A stretch of 64,000 nucleotides of DNA from BOG-1112 sp964611335 (GTDB taxonomy: Bacteria > Bdellovibrionota_B > Oligoflexia > Oligoflexales > Bog-1112), in NCBI GenBank assembly GCA_964611335.1, contig CAZSXR010000003.1:186001-250000 (forward strand), written 5' to 3'. Positions 45,221 through 54,248 of the stretch are shown piece after piece; the stretch's first letter is position 1; each line of letters opens with the position of its first letter. The notes under the pieces were generated by a model, which saw only the letters and a program-made list of their open reading frames with translations, ran no database searches and was not told where the DNA came from. The translations under genes and the position numbers were made by a program.

Positions 45221-46549
45221 AGTTTTTTCATCCACAAAACCTTTGAGTGTCATAATTTCAGTAGTCCCTGCTGAGGGAATATTGTCCCGAGAAGAGCATA
45301 CGTTCAAATAGTTCCGTGTTTTACCCAAGACTCGACCCTGTGCATCCTGCTGGTTTTCCCAAAGTACAGGCATCGAGCAGTTGATAAATTGCGAAGCATA
45401 ATTTCTGTAAAGCTTTGTAGAAAGCTCACGAAGAATTTTGACTCTCTCTTTGATTATTTCAGGTGCAATATGGCCTGGTAGTTTTTCTGCAAGAGTGTTC
45501 GGACGTTTGGAATATGGAAAAACATGAAGGGATGCGAGTTGGGCTCTTTCAATCAAAGCTTTGCTCTGTTCAAAATCTTCTTCGCTTTCCTGTGGAAAAC
45601 CTACTATGACGTCAGCGCTTAAATGAACCCTTGGAAAATACTTGCGGATCAAAGCTAAAGTTTCTTCGTATTGAGCACTTGTATAAGTACGACGCATAAG
45701 TTTGAGTATGCGATCGGAACCCGATTGCAATGGTAAATGAAAGTGATCACAGAACTGTGATTCATGAGCTTTTAAAACTTGTAATAAAGACTCACTTACT
45801 TCGCATGGTTCGAGGGAGGAAATGCGAAGTTGTCGCAAACCTTTTTCCGCAAGAATGTTTTGAATCAGTTCCACAAAAGGCGCGTTGTCTACCGCTTGTG
45901 TGAGATCCTGTCCATAGTCTCCAACATGTATCCCTGTAACTACGATTTCAGAAATACCCTGGTCGATGAGTCTGCGAACTTCACCAAGAACCTGCTGTGG
46001 AGGAACGCTGCGGCTTGCTCCTCTTGCATAAGGAATCTGGCAGTAAGCGCAAAAACCATTGCATCCATCCTGAACTTTCAAATAAGCGCGGGTTTGATCT
46101 GATATTGCTTCGTCAAATACAACGATGGAACTTTTAAATTGAGATTGTCTGTTATTGTGTACAGCTTTGACGTCTGCAGCTAGTTTATTGGTGTTTCCAT
46201 CTAATTTGTTTTCGATGAGATTTAACAAATCGTGTTTGACTTCGTTGGGAACTATAAAGTCTACTTCCTTCAAATCTTTCAATTCTGCGGAATGGATTTG
46301 AGCATAGCAACCTGTTATCACACGTAAGCTATCAGGGCTTTCACGTTTGTATCGACGGAGTAAGTAACGTGCTTCGCGTTCTGCATTTGAAGTAACACTG
46401 CACGAGTTGATGACATGTATATCTGCCCCCTCTGCTTCGGAAACGATCTCATACCCTTTTGCACGGAATTGATTTTCGAGCACGCGAGAGTCGAAGGAAT
46501 TGACTTTGCATCCAAGTGTTTTGATATAGACTTTGCTTTTTGTTGTCAC
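45200..46549 (-). CDS. mtaB: tRNA t6A37 methylthiotransferase MtaB
   Basis: 449 residues. A radical-SAM enzyme that adds a methylthio group to threonylcarbamoyl-adenosine at tRNA position 37. N-terminal UPF0004 domain (TLGCKVNSFDS with NSCSVT and TGCYAQ cysteines), then the cluster CNGFCAYC, then a TRAM-like tail. The TLGCKVN start and the YARGASRS segment distinguish MtaB from MiaB and RimO. I prefer GTG at 46549 (GAGA upstream); TTG at 46561 is the other option. No ATG exists upstream of the conserved start. Confidence 0.93.
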   Translation of the reverse strand: MTTKSKVYIKTLGCKVNSFDSRVLENQFRAKGYEIVSEAEGADIHVINSCSVTSNAEREARYLLRRYKRESPDSLRVITGCYAQIHSAELKDLKEVDFIVPNEVKHDLLNLIENKLDGNTNKLAADVKAVHNNRQSQFKSSIVVFDEAISDQTRAYLKVQDGCNGFCAYCQIPYARGASRSVPPQQVLGEVRRLIDQGISEIVVTGIHVGDYGQDLTQAVDNAPFVELIQNILAEKGLRQLRISSLEPCEVSESLLQVLKAHESQFCDHFHLPLQSGSDRILKLMRRTYTSAQYEETLALIRKYFPRVHLSADVIVGFPQESEEDFEQSKALIERAQLASLHVFPYSKRPNTLAEKLPGHIAPEIIKERVKILRELSTKLYRNYASQFINCSMPVLWENQQDAQGRVLGKTRNYLNVCSSRDNIPSAGTTEIMTLKGFVDEKTLLGSRS

Positions 46550-46737
46550 ATTTGTTCTCAAAATATAGTTTTACGCTCATCCCACATGTTGTGGCTTATC
46601 ATAGTTTGGGAGGAGCGATCCTTACGGGGACTTACGTAGTTCCCTCGCCCCTTCAAACCTCTCTCTCCCTTGAAGACAAAAGATCGTATACCTGATATTT
46701 CTGACAGCGGCATCACATTCAAGCAGGATGGAGAGAT

Positions 46738-48708
46738 ATGATCGCAGAATATGGATTTTACCTTTTATTGCTGGCGTTTATCTGCAGTCTTTATGGGAGT
46801 ATAGCCTCGGTGAGCTCGGCCCTTTTGAGCAATAGGCGACTTTTTCGTAGTTCCCGTATGGCTGTTTTCATGAGTGGTCTTCTCTGTTTGAGTGCAGCTT
46901 TCATCTTGGGTTATCTCTTTTATACTCGTGATTATTCAGTAGCGTATGTATTCAGAAACTCGAGTGAGGATTTGCCTCTTCGCTATAAAATTTCTGCGTT
47001 TTGGGGGGCCTTGGAAGGTTCTCATTTTTTATGGACCTTGCTTTTATCTTTATTCTCCAGCGTTGCGCTTTTTACATACACTCGGGATAACGAACATATA
47101 ATGCCGTATGTAAGTGCATGTTTGCAGGCAGTTCTATGTTGGATGTTATATTTAGCAATACATCACTGTGATCCCTTTGCTCCTCAATATCCGAAAGCTG
47201 AAAACGGTTTGGGTTTAAATGCACTCTTACAGAATCCTTATATGGTCTTACATCCCCCTGCTTTGTTTTGTGGGTATACAGCTTGTGCAATTCCTTTTGC
47301 TTATGCGATTGCTGCACTTTGCTATGGTGACATCACCGAAGGTTGGTTGAGAACGTGTAGACGTTGGGCTCTTGTTGCGTGGACCTTTCTCACCATTGGA
47401 ATTTTTCTTGGAGGACGTTGGGCCTATATGGAGTTGGGTTGGGCAGGTTACTGGGCTTGGGATCCTGTTGAGAATTCCAGTTTTCTACCTTGGTTGTTCA
47501 CGACAAGCCTTTTGCATTCTTTGATTGTTCAAGAAAAGCTGGGGCATCTTAAAAGACTGAGTTTAGTACTTGCCTTTCTCGCGTTTTTCTTTAGTTTTTT
47601 TGGAACCTTTGTAACGCGTTCAGGAATTATCAGTTCGGTGCATTCTTTTGCACAATCTCCAATTGGTCCCAATTATTTATACTTTCTAGTGGGACTTATG
47701 GTCTTTTCTCTTGTTCTTTATGCAATTCGTGCTCCTTCCATATTACCTGCGGATCTCGGTAAAATCTGGGGTGTTTCCAAAGAGTCGGCACTGATTGTCA
47801 CTCAATTTTTAATACTAATGTTCGGTTTTATAATTTTCATGGGAACTTTGTATCCTATTCTTTCAGAGTTGGTCACAGGTTCACGTTTCAATGTACAGGC
47901 TCCCTACTTTAATACTTTTGCTCCCTTTATTGGATTTGCACTCGTCTTAGCTTTGACCATAGGAAATTTGCTTCGCTTTCATAGTGGGAAACTTCTTGGT
48001 GGAAAAACTTTGTTAGTTATTGCGAGTTTTATTTCATTACCTTTAACATTTTTATTCTCTTATTACGGAGATGTTTTTCGTTCTACGGGATATGCGTTTG
48101 CAATGCAGTTCACAGGGATTTTCCTGTGCTTCTGGAGTTGGGTGTGTTTGACATACGATGCGTGGGTTCGTTTTAAAACTTACAGAGAAAAATCAGGGGC
48201 TATTCTAAGACAGCTTTCTTATTGGGGAGCTTATTTTGCACATGCTGGTCTTGTTCTTGCTATTTTTGGTTTCTTGGGAAATTACCGAGGACTGGATACA
48301 CTTGTTACATTGCACAAGGGAGAAAAAACCGAGTTTTACAATTACAAATTCAGTTTTCAGGGAATGAATATCATTCAGGAAGAAAACGTAGAATTGTTTA
48401 CAGCACCTTTAAGTATCTCAACTGAAAAAGAGCACCTTGGAGTGATTGCACCTGCTCGTGCGCATTATCCGACGAAGCCTGAACTCTTGCACGAAGTCGG
48501 AATACGTGGATCTTTCTGGCATGATATTTACATAGTCCTGTCTGATTTTTCCAAAGATGGTGAGGAAGCTACGTTTCAAATTCATATCAATCCTACTGTA
48601 AAAATAGTGTGGATAAGCGTGTTTTTACTTGTTTTAGGTGGGTTGCTTTCTCTGATGGATAGAGGGAGAGGTGTGCACTCGCGAGATTTTATGAGGGTTA
48701 GAGTATGA
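46738..48708 (+). CDS. ccmF: Cytochrome c haem lyase subunit CcmF
   Basis: 656 residues, about 15 membrane segments. It has the tryptophan-rich haem-handling segment (MELGWAGYWAWDPVENSSF), conserved histidines (VLHPP) and the SAFWGALEGSHFLWT region. CcmF transfers haem from CcmE to apocytochrome c in System I. GGAG precedes the ATG. Its stop overlaps the CcmH start (ATGA). ccmA-E and ccmG are not in this window. Confidence 0.95.
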   Translation: MIAEYGFYLLLLAFICSLYGSIASVSSALLSNRRLFRSSRMAVFMSGLLCLSAAFILGYLFYTRDYSVAYVFRNSSEDLPLRYKISAFWGALEGSHFLWTLLLSLFSSVALFTYTRDNEHIMPYVSACLQAVLCWMLYLAIHHCDPFAPQYPKAENGLGLNALLQNPYMVLHPPALFCGYTACAIPFAYAIAALCYGDITEGWLRTCRRWALVAWTFLTIGIFLGGRWAYMELGWAGYWAWDPVENSSFLPWLFTTSLLHSLIVQEKLGHLKRLSLVLAFLAFFFSFFGTFVTRSGIISSVHSFAQSPIGPNYLYFLVGLMVFSLVLYAIRAPSILPADLGKIWGVSKESALIVTQFLILMFGFIIFMGTLYPILSELVTGSRFNVQAPYFNTFAPFIGFALVLALTIGNLLRFHSGKLLGGKTLLVIASFISLPLTFLFSYYGDVFRSTGYAFAMQFTGIFLCFWSWVCLTYDAWVRFKTYREKSGAILRQLSYWGAYFAHAGLVLAIFGFLGNYRGLDTLVTLHKGEKTEFYNYKFSFQGMNIIQEENVELFTAPLSISTEKEHLGVIAPARAHYPTKPELLHEVGIRGSFWHDIYIVLSDFSKDGEEATFQIHINPTVKIVWISVFLLVLGGLLSLMDRGRGVHSRDFMRVRV

Positions 48709-49193
48709 GATTTGTTTTTCAATGTTTTCTCTTTGTCTTTCTCACTCAAAATCTTTTTGCTCAAGATACGCATAAGTTGAATGCGAGTGTAGAGGCTCTT
48801 TCTCTCTCAGAAAAAGATTTGTATAAAAAATTAGCAGATGAATTGAGGTGTCCTACATGCACGGGTTTGAGTGTTTTGCAATCGGATGCTGCTTTCTCTG
48901 TGGAAATCAAATCGGCTTTAGTCGAACAGATTCGTGAAGGTAAGAAAGAAAAGGACATTCTTTCTTTTTTCAAAGAACGTTTTGGTTTGTGGATACTGCG
49001 AACACCTCCGAAGGAAGGCTTTCACTGGTTCGCATGGTATGTGCCCATTGGATTGATGATCTTTGGTGCTTTTGCTGTCTGGGGATTTTTCTGGAGACGT
49101 AGAAAAGAACCAGAGGTTCTGGGTATACGTCCAGCTGCTCTTATTTTGCAAGAGATGGAAAGGGACTTGGAGATGAGGAGAAAAGTAAAATGA
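48705..49193 (+). CDS. ccmH: Cytochrome c maturation protein CcmH
   Basis: 162 residues: signal peptide, then the LRCPTC redox motif inside LADELRCPTCTGLSVLQSD, a helical domain, one membrane segment (WYVPIGLMIFGAFAVWGFF) and a basic tail. The CPTC pair keeps the CXXCH thiols of apocytochromes reduced. Coupled to ccmF and to the next gene by ATGA overlaps. Confidence 0.94.
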   Translation: MRFVFQCFLFVFLTQNLFAQDTHKLNASVEALSLSEKDLYKKLADELRCPTCTGLSVLQSDAAFSVEIKSALVEQIREGKKEKDILSFFKERFGLWILRTPPKEGFHWFAWYVPIGLMIFGAFAVWGFFWRRRKEPEVLGIRPAALILQEMERDLEMRRKVK

Positions 49194-49489
49194 TTATGGT
49201 TCTGTGTATACTGACGTCTCTCCTTGTTTTTTTCTTTTTATTGATGCCTTTTTTTGTGGGTTCTGGAGGACCTTTGTCTCCTCATTCCTCTTTAGGGAGT
49301 CCTGAAAGTTTGGAGTTTATGAGAAAACGGCTGTTAGATAATTATCTCAAATGCGAAGAACTTTTTATGAATCAGCAATTGACAAAGAGGGAGTGGGAAC
49401 AGCGTCAGATCTTTCTTACAAATCGTTATGTAGATCTAACACGTCGTTTGGATGCGTTGAGCTTTCAAAAGAAAGGTCCTTTGCAATGA
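49190..49489 (+). CDS. Small membrane protein of the ccm operon (CcmI N-terminal-like)
   Basis: 99 residues with an N-terminal membrane segment (VLCILTSLLVFFFLLMPFF) and a cytoplasmic-type helical tail (FMRKRLLDNYLKCEELFMNQ, then LTKREWEQR). Size and layout match the N-terminal membrane and leucine-zipper-like part of CcmI/CycH, without its TPR domain. Position after ccmH supports that, but similarity is weak. Coupled on both sides by ATGA overlaps. Confidence 0.66.
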   Translation: MIMVLCILTSLLVFFFLLMPFFVGSGGPLSPHSSLGSPESLEFMRKRLLDNYLKCEELFMNQQLTKREWEQRQIFLTNRYVDLTRRLDALSFQKKGPLQ

Positions 49490-50178
49490 TTCGTATAGTT
49501 TTGTGTGTGAGTGTTCTGTTTACAAATATTCTGTTTGCGTTTCCAGGACTTGGTGACAAGAAAGAAACGGGAATTGCAAGAACTCCTAGTCACATCATTA
49601 TTTTGCAAACGGATGCAGAGCTCTTGTGGGGGGCTTATTACTTTGCCGTGAATAATGCGACTGGTGAGGAAAGAGAGTTGAGTTCACACATTCGGTTACC
49701 GCGAGAGATCATAGATTTTCAAGCTGCGGAAGGTTTGACGAATGAAGACCTTGTGATTTCGAAAGATGGGGTCTTGAATGTACACAAAGTTTATCCCCCA
49801 GGGTTGAGTTTGCAAGGCATTCAGTTCAAAGTTCGAGTGAACAAAGACTCAGACAATGTGCTTACTCTTATTCCTGTCGAAGATATAGGACAGCTTTACA
49901 TAGCCACACCTCAGTCGGATCTCTTGCATTTGAAAGCAGAAGGTTTCGTAGAAGGAATCCCTTCTATGCTTCAGGGGGCTTCTTACACTGGTATACATGC
50001 AGGAAATAAAAAAGCTGGGGAAAGCATAGTTGTGAGTATAAGTGGTTTTCCTGGGGGTCGACGACCTTTCCTTATCCTGGGGGCCTGTGTAGGTTTGCTT
50101 CTTCTCTTCTCGGTAGCTTTTCTGACTCTAAGGGGTCGACGCGATGAGGTTTTTGAGGGGGACGGATTTTTAAGTTGA
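49486..50178 (+). CDS. Exported protein with C-terminal membrane anchor, last gene of the ccm operon
   Basis: 230 residues. Signal peptide (RIVLCVSVLFTNILFAF), a beta-rich middle domain (VLNVHKVYPPGLSLQGIQFK, then VEDIGQLYIATPQSD) and a single membrane segment near the end (FLILGACVGLLLLFSVAFLT). The ATG at 49486 overlaps the previous stop. A membrane-anchored periplasmic role in cytochrome c maturation is inferred from the operon only. No family recognised. Confidence 0.76.
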   Translation: MIRIVLCVSVLFTNILFAFPGLGDKKETGIARTPSHIIILQTDAELLWGAYYFAVNNATGEERELSSHIRLPREIIDFQAAEGLTNEDLVISKDGVLNVHKVYPPGLSLQGIQFKVRVNKDSDNVLTLIPVEDIGQLYIATPQSDLLHLKAEGFVEGIPSMLQGASYTGIHAGNKKAGESIVVSISGFPGGRRPFLILGACVGLLLLFSVAFLTLRGRRDEVFEGDGFLS

Positions 50179-50243
50179 TTTTGTTTGCAGAATAAGTAGC
50201 TTGCTCCTTCCGACCTTCGTCTCCTTATTTTTTAGAGAGTGTT

Positions 50244-51077
50244 ATGAGAAAGAAATTAGGTTTAGTGTCCCTTCTAGTATGTTTAACCACGAACTCTTAT
50301 TCTAACAGTATTGAACTGAGTGATGTTCAATCAAAACCGAGCAAGAATACATCTGTGATTTTTACAGAGTCTTCTTACAACGGTGCTGTGGATATGATTA
50401 CTTACGACATCGTTGTACAAACAATTATGTCCATTGTTGAATCTAAACCTGCAGGCATAATTTTTTCGACTCCGAACTACATCAGTGCCTTTGCAGCGTA
50501 TTCTATTAGAAAATTTCTAAGAGCGTATACGGAGGTGGGAGGAGATTGGTACACGGAAAAGGCGCGAGAAGGTCTTATAGGTGCTTTTGGGGGAAGTCTT
50601 AAATACTCACCTAAGTACGCGAAACATATTGTTTCAAAAGCATCAGGAAATCCTCAGTGGTTTATACTCTTCGGTGCCATCAACAACGCACTCTACGAGC
50701 TTAATCGTGACAATTTTGAGTACTATTGTTCAAGAGATTCTTTGTACGATAAGACCATGTGTCTTTCGATTATGGCGGGTATTGAAGGTTTAGATGGGGC
50801 ATTGACAGCTGCAGTAGGTCTTTCCTCTGGAGGTCTTCTTGGCGACACAAAAGCCGGCGCGCTTGTGGGTGCTCTTATTTACTTCCTCACCTTAGAAGGT
50901 TCACCAGTGCATGATATTGCAAAGGGTGGAGCTGATGCTTTAGCGAAAGGTGTGAATCTTTGCTATGACGAGCTTCAAAGGGCGAGTGAGGTTCCATCTG
51001 AGGGTTGCACTTTAAACGCTGAAGAAGATGAAGACTCTTTCTATCTTCCTTCGGAAGAAGATAAGGTTGAGATTTAG
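50244..51077 (+). CDS. Secreted hypothetical protein
   Basis: 277 residues. Signal peptide (KLGLVSLLVCLTTNSYS) and a mature part with a few hydrophobic helices, including a Gly-rich one (SSGGLLGDTKAGALVGALIY) that could be membrane-associated, two CxxxxxxC-like pairs and an acidic tail. AGAGAG lies just before the ATG. No family recognised. Its stop overlaps the convergent TPR gene by 4 bp. Confidence 0.68.
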   Translation: MRKKLGLVSLLVCLTTNSYSNSIELSDVQSKPSKNTSVIFTESSYNGAVDMITYDIVVQTIMSIVESKPAGIIFSTPNYISAFAAYSIRKFLRAYTEVGGDWYTEKAREGLIGAFGGSLKYSPKYAKHIVSKASGNPQWFILFGAINNALYELNRDNFEYYCSRDSLYDKTMCLSIMAGIEGLDGALTAAVGLSSGGLLGDTKAGALVGALIYFLTLEGSPVHDIAKGGADALAKGVNLCYDELQRASEVPSEGCTLNAEEDEDSFYLPSEEDKVEI

Positions 51078-51685
51078 TTTTTTAAAACAGACTTGGCGTA
51101 AGCATTTTGTGGACTAAGTACGAGAAGCAAATTCAAAGCTTCTTTTGCTTCGTCCATTTTTTTTTCTAGTGTCATCAGTATAAGGCCTTTTTGTTCCAAA
51201 AAAGTGAGGTCGAGTGGATAGAGTCGAAGTGCTTCTTCTACTTTGGGAAGTGCTTCTTTGTAGGCTTTTTTATGAACTAAAATAGTACAGGTACGTAAAA
51301 GGCCCAGGTAGTTCATGGGATCACGTTTGAGAATTTCGGACGAAGCATCTAAAGCATTATTATAATCGAGAAGATTCATATAGAGCAGTGATAAAGCTAG
51401 CCATGGATCGAGAGCGTGGGGAAATATTTTTGCTGCATTCTTATAATGTTCAATCGAGTTCTTATATTTTTTTGCGTATGAGAGAAGAGAACCCAGACGT
51501 AGATTTAAAAAGTAATTCATTTTATTTGCGTTGTAGACATGGTTTACTTTTTTTGCAGCGTTTTCATAGTCCCCTTTGCTTTCAAGAACAAACGATTCTG
51601 TAATAGCCATACGTTCTTCCACTGTAAAAGCGAAAATTTTCGAGCATGTTAATAGGCTCAATGCCACTAAGACTGTTGCTTTCAT
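51074..51685 (-). CDS. Secreted TPR protein
   Basis: 203 residues with a signal peptide (KATVLVALSLLTCSKIFA) and about four tetratricopeptide repeats: KGDYENAAKKVNHVYNAN, KYKNSIEHYKNAAKIFPHA, LDYNNALDASSEILKRDP, KAYKEALPKVEEALRLYP. It should be a periplasmic scaffold protein. AAGGAG lies five bases before the ATG at 51685. It follows the outer-membrane-like gene at 51702 by 16 bp, so the two are probably one operon. Confidence 0.82.
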   Translation of the reverse strand: MKATVLVALSLLTCSKIFAFTVEERMAITESFVLESKGDYENAAKKVNHVYNANKMNYFLNLRLGSLLSYAKKYKNSIEHYKNAAKIFPHALDPWLALSLLYMNLLDYNNALDASSEILKRDPMNYLGLLRTCTILVHKKAYKEALPKVEEALRLYPLDLTFLEQKGLILMTLEKKMDEAKEALNLLLVLSPQNAYAKSVLKN

Positions 51686-51701
51686 ATACACTCCTTATAT
51701 T

Positions 51702-52886
51702 TTAGAAGTTGAAGAGGAGACCACCGATATAAGTTAAAGCTTTAATTTTCTTTGTGGTCACTTCGTAAGTTTCGTCGCTTGCTTGCAACTTTAAAGTGCA
51801 GTAGGGTTTGACATGAAAACTTGCTTGGATTCCGTATCCTGATATATAGTTTCTCAGAGCGTTATAGACTTGCGTTCCCTGATTACGCACTCCAAAAGCT
51901 TCATTGCCCATCCAGTAATTGCCACCTAATTCTACAAGCTTCCCTGCTGCTAAGAGTCCAACTCCCCATCTTTGATACTGAGATTTCAGTTTGAATCCTG
52001 TAGTCGGATCCGTTTTATGTTTCGCTGTTGCCATGATTATTTCATAGATCGCATTCAAATTCACATTTGTAGTTGCCCCCGTATGTAATCTTTGATCTAT
52101 ACTTACAGATCCTTGACTTGCGGACAAGTATCCAAGGGCAGAAGATGGGTAAGCTGAATAACTGAGATCGACTTTCAAAATTGTTAGAGGTGAAAATGTA
52201 AAAGTGCTTCCCAAACCATAAACAGCTCCTGATACCCCTGCACTTCTTTTTGCAGTTATCTTTGAGGTATAGCCTCGTAGTGTTGTTTTTTTGGAAAGAA
52301 TTTTATGTCCTGAAAAATTCACCATATCTTGTGCATAAGAATGAGCGCTATTTGTAGGGGGGCTTTTCAACTTATAATGTTCTACTCCAAAACCCAAGCC
52401 CCACGAGAAACGACTATAGCCTCCATAAAAACCATAGAGGCTTGCAGATTTTTCAGTCTTCACTGGTGAAAAAGAACCTTGCCCAAAATATCCGTAGAAC
52501 CATACGTGGGCTTTTGTGAGCTTTTGTATTTCAACTTCGAGATTCGTCGCAAGTGTGTCGTAGATATTTTTATCAACACGACGAAGAGTGGAGTCGTCAA
52601 CTTGAATGAGAAGGGAAGCTGCGTAAACGTTATCTTTGAGTTTTTCTTGACAGTAAGAGTGGTAGAGCATCGCTCGATTTTGAATTTTAGGTGGAAGTTT
52701 GTCGAGGTCATCTTTTATAGACTCTAGTTCCTGCGAACAAATAAGATAGAGATCTCGCAAATAAGCATCGAATGCAGCCAGAAAAGATATTTCCACACCT
52801 TCTTGGCTTTTTGCTTGAAGATGTTGAGTGAAAACACAAGTACTCAGTGTTAAGAAACAAAGGAGTTTCTTAGAACCTTCGAACAT
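51702..52886 (-). CDS. Probable outer-membrane beta-barrel protein with helical N-terminus
   Basis: 394 residues. Signal peptide (LCFLTLSTCVFTQHLQA), a helical region to about 125, then many short alternating strands with aromatic girdle residues (LYGFYGGYSRFSWGLGFGVE) and a C-terminal strand ending in Phe (YIGGLLFNF), the BAM recognition pattern. Likely a small outer-membrane pore or autotransporter-like protein; substrate unknown. GGGAG lies upstream of the ATG. Upstream partner of the TPR gene. Confidence 0.72.
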   Translation of the reverse strand: MFEGSKKLLCFLTLSTCVFTQHLQAKSQEGVEISFLAAFDAYLRDLYLICSQELESIKDDLDKLPPKIQNRAMLYHSYCQEKLKDNVYAASLLIQVDDSTLRRVDKNIYDTLATNLEVEIQKLTKAHVWFYGYFGQGSFSPVKTEKSASLYGFYGGYSRFSWGLGFGVEHYKLKSPPTNSAHSYAQDMVNFSGHKILSKKTTLRGYTSKITAKRSAGVSGAVYGLGSTFTFSPLTILKVDLSYSAYPSSALGYLSASQGSVSIDQRLHTGATTNVNLNAIYEIIMATAKHKTDPTTGFKLKSQYQRWGVGLLAAGKLVELGGNYWMGNEAFGVRNQGTQVYNALRNYISGYGIQASFHVKPYCTLKLQASDETYEVTTKKIKALTYIGGLLFNF

Positions 52887-53057
52887 AACGCAGCTCTCCC
52901 ACTTAGAATAGAAGGAACCCTCGAAGAAGCTTCCTTTTTGCTAATGTTTTAGTATGAGCACCTTTGATTATAACATTAGCTTCTATTTCCATTGCTATCG
53001 TATTTAGAAGGTAGTGTGCGGAGATGAAGTATCTAAAATTGTATTTCGCTACCGAGT

Positions 53058-54128
53058 CTAGTTAGACACTACAGCACCACCGAGACACTCACCGTGCTCA
53101 GTGTAAAACACAACGGATTGCGCGGGTGCGATCGCTCTTTGCGGTACATCAAATACAACATGCAGATCACCGTTATCTTTGCGTGAAATCACGCAAGCTT
53201 GATCTTCCTGTCGATAACGGATCTTTGCAAAGCAATGCAAAGGTAAAGCCGGTGCTGCATTCGCAATCCAACTTTCTTCTATTCCTGTCAATTCGCTTTT
53301 CAACAATGCAGGATGATTGTGTTCACGTGCGACATAAACAATATTTTTGTCGAGATCTTTTTTAATCACATACCAAGGATTCCCAGGTCCACCCAAACCT
53401 AAGTGTTTGCGTTGACCTAAGGTGTAGAAAGCAACTCCATGGTGTTCACCTACAACTTGCTCATCCAGAGTTCTAAACTCACCCGTTTTCGGAGTGACAT
53501 ACTGACTTAAAAATTCAGGAAATTTGCGCTCACCAACAAAACAAATTCCTGTGCTATCTTTTTTCCCATGTGTGGGTAACCCGTGTTTGCGTGCAAGAGC
53601 ACGCACATCACTCTTCAACATGTTTCCAATAGGAAACATAACACGATGCAAAGTTTTCCCTTCAATAGCGTATAAAAAATAGGACTGATCTTTGTTTGGA
53701 TCGAGTCCTTTGAGTAAGTGTCCACTTTCTGTTCTACAATAGTGACCCGTAGCGATAAAATCTGCTCCGAGCTCAAGCGCTTTTTCATAGAAAACTTTGA
53801 ATTTGATTTCACGATTGCAAAGAATATCAGGGTTGGGTGTGAGCCCCTTTTTATATTCTTCTACAAAACGAGAGAAGACTTGTTCTTTGTATTCTTTCGC
53901 AAGGTGGAAAGTGTAGAAGGGAATATCCAGTTTCGCACAGGTTGCTGCTACGTCATCATAGTCTTCTGCTGCTGTACACAAACCTTTGTTTGTTTCATCC
54001 CAGTTGCGCATGAAGATGCCTATCACTCGATAACCCTGTTCTTTAAGTATCAAAGCAGAAACAGAGGAATCAACTCCACCTGACATGGCTACTGCGACAA
54101 GGGGTTTATTTTCTTGAATATTATGCAT
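53058..54128 (-). CDS. mnmA: tRNA 2-thiouridylase MnmA
   Basis: 356 residues. The ATP PP-loop SGGVDSS starts at residue 16; the catalytic cysteines are Cys104 (LCNREIKF) and the one in GICFVGERKF. It thiolates U34 of tRNA-Lys, -Glu and -Gln. The ATG at 54128 has GGAAGG eight bases upstream; an open extension to 54263 adds 45 unconserved residues. Divergent from a lipoprotein gene. Confidence 0.96.
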   Translation of the reverse strand: MHNIQENKPLVAVAMSGGVDSSVSALILKEQGYRVIGIFMRNWDETNKGLCTAAEDYDDVAATCAKLDIPFYTFHLAKEYKEQVFSRFVEEYKKGLTPNPDILCNREIKFKVFYEKALELGADFIATGHYCRTESGHLLKGLDPNKDQSYFLYAIEGKTLHRVMFPIGNMLKSDVRALARKHGLPTHGKKDSTGICFVGERKFPEFLSQYVTPKTGEFRTLDEQVVGEHHGVAFYTLGQRKHLGLGGPGNPWYVIKKDLDKNIVYVAREHNHPALLKSELTGIEESWIANAAPALPLHCFAKIRYRQEDQACVISRKDNGDLHVVFDVPQRAIAPAQSVVFYTEHGECLGGAVVSN

Positions 54129-54248
54129 GTTGGAAACCTTCCGTTGAGGGGGACTTCTTAACAAAAAGACGCCGCGTTGGCAACTTATGTTTCTCCTGTC
54201 ATAATGAAGAGGTGTTCTTTTTTCTTCGCAAAATCGGATGGGTTTATG

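Noticed and set aside
46562..46737. Structured leader or riboswitch before ccmF
   Set aside because: Some GC-rich short repeats are visible (GGGAGGAGCGATCC, GGGGACTTACG), but I could not build a conserved riboswitch fold or a terminator.
52905..52945. Terminator hairpin near GAAGGAACCC...TTCCTTTTTG
   Set aside because: The stem is only five pairs with a 13-base loop, and its T tract is on the plus strand where no gene ends.
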